From DAOUAT01 sp964551735 (GTDB lineage Bacteria > Chloroflexota > Anaerolineae > CG2-30-64-16): a stretch of 64,000 nt of DNA. The stretch is from positions 62,001 to 126,000 of the forward strand of contig CAZKEF010000012.1 in the NCBI GenBank assembly GCA_964551735.1. The letters run 5' to 3'. The position numbers and the translations under genes were made by a program. Positions 60,697-64,000 of this stretch are shown one piece after another; positions within the stretch are counted from its first letter, which is position 1; every line of letters starts with the position of its first letter. The notes below the pieces were generated by a model. The model saw only the letters and a program-made list of their open reading frames with translations. It ran no database searches and had not been told where the DNA came from.

Positions 60697-61929
60697 TTAC
60701 TGAGCAGGTGTCGCGTCAGGCGGATGGCGTGTCTCCGCTGCCTGCCCGTGCGGCCGCCCAGCTAGCCAGGCCGCGATCAGGCTGGTGATGGGTGTCGCCA
60801 GGATCAGCCCCAGGCTGCCCGCCAGGGTGCGGACGATCTCCTCGGCCATGAAGCCGCGGTTGAGGAGCTGTCCCAGCGGCGCGCCCTCGACCGCGATCAG
60901 CAGCAAAAGCGGCAACGATGCGCCGGCATACGCCAGCAGCAGCGTGTTGACCACCGCCGCGATATGGTCGCGGCCCACCACCATGCCGCGGCGGAACAGC
61001 TCGCCCCGGCTCAGGCCCGGCGCGGCGCGTTTCAGCTCGAAGACCACCGAGGCCTGGTTGGTGGCGATGTCATCCAGCACGCCCAGCGCACCGATGACGA
61101 TGCCGCCCAACAGGATACCGCGTGGGTCCAGCGTCGCGCCTCCCCCGAAGCGCAGGAACAAGGACGACTCGTCGCTGAGCCCGGTCAGCCGCGCCCAGCT
61201 CACGAACGCGACCGACAGCGCGCCGGTGAGCGCCAGGCTGCTGCTCATGCCCAGCCACGCCGCGTGGGTTTTGGGCCGCCAGCCGTAGGTCAGGTAGATC
61301 GTCGCGGTCAACAGCGCCAGCGCGCCGATCAGTGCGATCAGCAAGGGATCATGGCCGGCGAGGATGCCCGGCACGATGAAGGTCGCGATGATGAGCACGC
61401 TGAAACCCATGCCGGCCAGCGCGCGCAGGCCCGTCATCCCGCCCACGGTGACCGCGGCAACGCTGAAGGCCAACGCCAGCGCTAACAGCGACGGCCACCG
61501 CACGAAGTCGCTGATGTAGTAGTGCTCGCCCTCAGGCCCTGCTGAAACCTCCACCAGCACACGGTCGCCGGTCTTGGCGCGGCTCTCGGCCGTGATCGCC
61601 TCGGCCTCGCCGTAGCGGATCTCGACTTGCTCCCCGCGGCGGTCGCCGCGCGTGAACGCCACTACCACCGTCTGGATCACCGAGATCCCGGCCTCGCCGG
61701 TCACCTGCTCCTCGCCCAGCACGGCCACGACGCGGCCTTCCACCGTCTGGGTGACGGCGTCTTCCCCTGTCGGGGCCACGCGGCCGAAGAAGATCAGCCC
61801 GGCCAGCACAGTGACCGTTACAACGGCCAGGCTCAACCAGATATCCCGCGGCACCGCGCGGGCGATGATATCGAAGGGGTCTTCGGGTGGGGTGGGATTA
61901 TCAGGCGCAGGTACGTTCATGGGCGACAT
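60697..61929 (-). CDS. YibE/F-family membrane protein
   Basis: 410 residues. A short cytosolic N terminus, one helix (about 33-53), an extracytoplasmic beta-rich segment (about 60-145), then about seven membrane helices typical of YibE/F. These are proposed multitransmembrane transporters of unknown substrate. The start is uncertain: ATG 61929 or 61920. Confidence 0.85.
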   Translation of the reverse strand: MSPMNVPAPDNPTPPEDPFDIIARAVPRDIWLSLAVVTVTVLAGLIFFGRVAPTGEDAVTQTVEGRVVAVLGEEQVTGEAGISVIQTVVVAFTRGDRRGEQVEIRYGEAEAITAESRAKTGDRVLVEVSAGPEGEHYYISDFVRWPSLLALALAFSVAAVTVGGMTGLRALAGMGFSVLIIATFIVPGILAGHDPLLIALIGALALLTATIYLTYGWRPKTHAAWLGMSSSLALTGALSVAFVSWARLTGLSDESSLFLRFGGGATLDPRGILLGGIVIGALGVLDDIATNQASVVFELKRAAPGLSRGELFRRGMVVGRDHIAAVVNTLLLAYAGASLPLLLLIAVEGAPLGQLLNRGFMAEEIVRTLAGSLGLILATPITSLIAAWLAGRPHGQAAETRHPPDATPAQ

Positions 61930-61973
61930 GATAACCAGTGAGGGTCAGTTTTGTCAAGGAAAATACGCTCGGG

Positions 61974-62828
61974 TTACCTTCGGCGCGCAATCCGCCACGC
62001 CAACCCACGCCCCGGCGCGAAAAACAGCGCCAGCAGGAATAACGCCGTGCACACCAGCACCACGGCCGCGCCGGACGCCACGTTGACGTAGTACGACAGG
62101 TAGATGCCGACCACGCCGGAAAGGGCGCCGATGGTCGCGGCCAGGGCCATCATCACCGGCAGACGGCGGGTCAGCAGCGAGGCAGCCGCTGCGGGAGTGA
62201 TCAGCATCGCCACCATCAACCCGACGCCGACCGTTTGCAGCGCGATCACGATGGTGACGGCCAGCATGACCAGCAAGAGGTAGCGGAAGAACTGGGCCGG
62301 CAGGCGCAGGATGGCTGCCAGCACGGGGTCAAACGAAATCACCAGGAACTCTTTGTAGAACGCCAACACCAGGAGGACGACGATCCCCCCGAAGATCGCG
62401 GTCAGCCGCAGGTCGGATGGCGACACCCCCAGCACGTTGCCGAACATGAAATGGGTCAGATCCACGCTGAAGTTGCGCACGGTGGAAATCAGCGCGACCC
62501 CCAGCGCGAACATGGCCGCGAACAGCACACCGATGGCCGTGTCCTCCCGGATCTGCCCGCTCCTGCTGATGGCGCCGATGCCCAGCGCGGTGGCGATCCC
62601 GGCCACCAACGCGCCGATGAAAAGCGAACCCTGCCCGCCGCCGTTGATCAGATAGGCCACAGCCACCCCCGGCAGGATGGCGTGCGCCAGCGCGTCGCCG
62701 AAGAACGCCATGCCGCGCAGCACGACATAGGTTCCCAACACGCCACAGACCATGCCCACGGTGACCGCGGCCAGCATGCCGCGCACCATGAACTGATATT
62801 GCAAGGGCGCTGTCAGCCAGTCAAGCAT
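61974..62828 (-). CDS. Metal ABC transporter permease (Znu/Mnt/Tro type)
   Basis: 284 residues with eight or so hydrophobic helices of the ABC-3 family (GMAFFGDALAHAILPGVAVAYL, the ATPase-coupling region, and GLMVAMLITPAAAASLL). ATG 62828 overlaps the ATPase stop. It imports zinc, manganese or iron with its ATPase and binding protein. Confidence 0.92.
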   Translation of the reverse strand: MLDWLTAPLQYQFMVRGMLAAVTVGMVCGVLGTYVVLRGMAFFGDALAHAILPGVAVAYLINGGGQGSLFIGALVAGIATALGIGAISRSGQIREDTAIGVLFAAMFALGVALISTVRNFSVDLTHFMFGNVLGVSPSDLRLTAIFGGIVVLLVLAFYKEFLVISFDPVLAAILRLPAQFFRYLLLVMLAVTIVIALQTVGVGLMVAMLITPAAAASLLTRRLPVMMALAATIGALSGVVGIYLSYYVNVASGAAVVLVCTALFLLALFFAPGRGLAWRIARRR

Positions 62829-63657
62829 GGTGGTGCTCCTCATCGCCCTCACAGCAGGTATCACTGAGCGCCAACATCCCTTCTGGCGCATCGATCACCG
62901 TCATGTGGGAACCGTAGGCCTGGCGCAGGTTCGCCGGGGTCAACACCACGGCTGCACTGCCGAAACCGAGGATCCGGCGGCGCAACAACATCAGCCGGTC
63001 GAAGCGCTCGGCGGCCAACTGCAAGTCATGGGTGGAGACCAGCACCGTCAGCCCGCGCGCCCGAAGCAGATCGAGGATGTTGAAGATGGCCTCCTGGGAG
63101 GGGACATCCAGCCCGGTGAGCGGCTCGTCCATCAGGAGGAGTTCCGCCTCTTGGGCCAGCGCGCGGGCGATGAAAGCCCGCTGCTGCTGCCCCCCGGAGA
63201 GCTCGCCGATCTGCCGGCCGGCCAGGTCAGACATTTCTACCTGGGCCAGGCTCTCGGCCACCAAGCGGCGGTCGTTACGGCCGGGGTGGCGGAACAGTCC
63301 CATGCGCGCCACCCGGCCCATCATTACCACGTCGGATACGGTCACGGGGAAGTTCCAGTCCACCTGCGAGCGCTGCGGCACGTAGCCGATGCAGATGTGG
63401 CCGCCCGCGACCCCGCCGTACACGTCTACGCTGCCGGTCGTGGGCGGCAGGATGCCGGCGATGGCCTTGAGCAGCGTGCTCTTGCCCGCGCCGTTCGGCC
63501 CGACGACCGCCACCCGCTCCCCGCGCGCCAGCGCGAAGGAGGCATCCTCCAGCGCGGGTTTGCCGCCATCGTAGCAGATGGTGACGTTACGGAATTCCAC
63601 CACCGGCGCATCGGGCCGATGGGCTTCGGGTTTGCGTATCAGAGAACGGAGTGTCAT
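62821..63657 (-). CDS. Metal ABC transporter ATP-binding protein
   Basis: 278 residues. Walker A GPNGAGKST, Q-loop, signature LSGGQQQRAFIARAL and Walker B ELLLMDEP are all present, followed by the switch His in STHDLQ. The C-terminal CCEGDEEHHHA is Cys/His-rich and may sense the metal. It pairs with the permease by an ATGA overlap. Confidence 0.94.
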   Translation of the reverse strand: MTLRSLIRKPEAHRPDAPVVEFRNVTICYDGGKPALEDASFALARGERVAVVGPNGAGKSTLLKAIAGILPPTTGSVDVYGGVAGGHICIGYVPQRSQVDWNFPVTVSDVVMMGRVARMGLFRHPGRNDRRLVAESLAQVEMSDLAGRQIGELSGGQQQRAFIARALAQEAELLLMDEPLTGLDVPSQEAIFNILDLLRARGLTVLVSTHDLQLAAERFDRLMLLRRRILGFGSAAVVLTPANLRQAYGSHMTVIDAPEGMLALSDTCCEGDEEHHHA

Positions 63658-63716
63658 GGGTTCCTGGCTTCACTTTTGCCGGGCAGGATGGTCCCAGCAG
63701 GAACATGATGGCAACT

Positions 63717-63777
63717 GGAGCGAGGCTTTAGCCGGTCTCTCTGGCTGAGCGCCAAACCGCCTGAAGGCTCGGTTCCG
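63717..63777 (-). repeat. Intergenic hairpin repeat, copy 3 of 3
   Basis: Arms GGAGCGAGGCT / AGGCTCGGTTCC with inner AGCCGGT and ACCG. It shares the GAGGCTxTAGCCGGT core with the repeat at 38476 and lies between the ATPase gene and the binding-protein gene. Confidence 0.6.
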
Positions 63778-63805
63778 CTGATCATGGCATGCTGTGGGTA
63801 GCCCC

Positions 63806-64000
63806 CTACCTTAGCGCCTCTACGATCTTCCGGACATTATACCGCATCATCTCGATATAGGTCGGCGCGTTGGGATCGACGCCGGCAACGGTGTGGGTGT
63901 AGAGGCCGGTCACGACCTTGACCCCAGTTTCCTGAGCCAATTGGTTCGCCAGTTGCGGGTTGGCGCCGAGTTCCAGGAAGATGGCCGGCACGCCGGCCGC
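63806..64000 (-). CDS. Metal ABC transporter substrate-binding protein, C-terminal part
   Basis: The frame is open to the window end and encodes the last about 64 residues of a ZnuA/TroA-type binding protein (PAIFLELGANPQLANQLAQ, then EMMRYNVRKIVEAL at the C terminus). The upstream part lies beyond the window. It completes the importer encoded by the two genes downstream on this strand. Metal specificity cannot be told from this piece. Confidence 0.85.
   Translation of the reverse strand, partial: AAGVPAIFLELGANPQLANQLAQETGVKVVTGLYTHTVAGVDPNAPTYIEMMRYNVRKIVEALR

Overview
This is a G+C-rich, densely packed bacterial window dominated by anaerobic hydrogen and formate metabolism. It holds three different [NiFe]-hydrogenases, a heterodisulfide-reductase-type (Hdr/Mvh) electron-transfer complex with an NADH-dehydrogenase module, a formate dehydrogenase with a formate channel, five hyp maturation genes, and an unusually dense set of histidine kinases and stand-alone receivers. 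Gene content, heptanucleotide tandem repeats and frequent GTG/TTG starts suggest an anaerobic Chloroflexota-like bacterium. That assignment is inferred from style; no rRNA or other marker is present. The organism very probably decodes UGA as selenocysteine (Sec), because three redox genes carry an in-frame TGA exactly at a catalytic or cluster cysteine, each followed by a candidate bacterial SECIS hairpin.

Plus strand, 1-13.7 kb: a GAF/SpoIIE phosphatase (cut by the window edge), receivers and two Cache-HAMP kinases lead into a group 3b-type NAD(P)-linked hydrogenase. Its beta subunit is joined in frame to a receiver-kinase, and its maturation protease is joined in frame to a receiver. 13.7-22.5 kb: a possible CRP/FNR-type site and a structured leader precede NuoE, a HndB-like protein, a ferritin-like protein, a NuoF-GltD fusion, Sec-formate dehydrogenase and FocA. 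22.5-25.4 kb: small regulatory genes and a kinase. 25.6-38.5 kb: HdrC, HdrB, a DRTGG/HATPase/PHP/degenerate-SpoIIE cassette, then a split hdrA. The N-terminal half (with Sec) and the C-terminal half (fused behind a HoxU-like ferredoxin) flank nuoE-hndB-nuoF, followed by mvhD-mvhG-mvhA. 38.6-41.3 kb: ferritin-like protein, rubredoxin-like protein, a second protease, a DRTGG protein and a CBS-HATPase protein.

Minus strand, 41.3-57.1 kb: hypA-F-C-D-E (no hypB), a CBS protein, an epimerase and an unknown gene, then a membrane-facing Hyb-type hydrogenase (small subunit, HybA, HybB, large subunit, protease). Its large subunit has TGA at the second cysteine of the N-terminal Ni-binding motif, and its small subunit has CxxD where CxxC is usual. 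A NarX/NarL-like pair with a cysteine-rich GAF domain follows. 57.2-64 kb holds an SGNH hydrolase, a DDAH-like hydrolase, an acetyltransferase, a ZIP transporter, a YibE/F protein and a metal ABC importer cut by the window end.

Inferred joint function: the group 3b enzyme exchanges H2 with NAD(P)H. The NuoEF-GltD-Fdh set couples formate/CO2 to pyridine nucleotides and perhaps ferredoxin. The Hdr-Mvh-NuoEF set is a likely electron-bifurcating hub. The Hyb enzyme feeds electrons from external H2 to the membrane quinone pool. The kinases, receivers, DRTGG, CBS and GAF proteins probably tune this network to redox or energy state.
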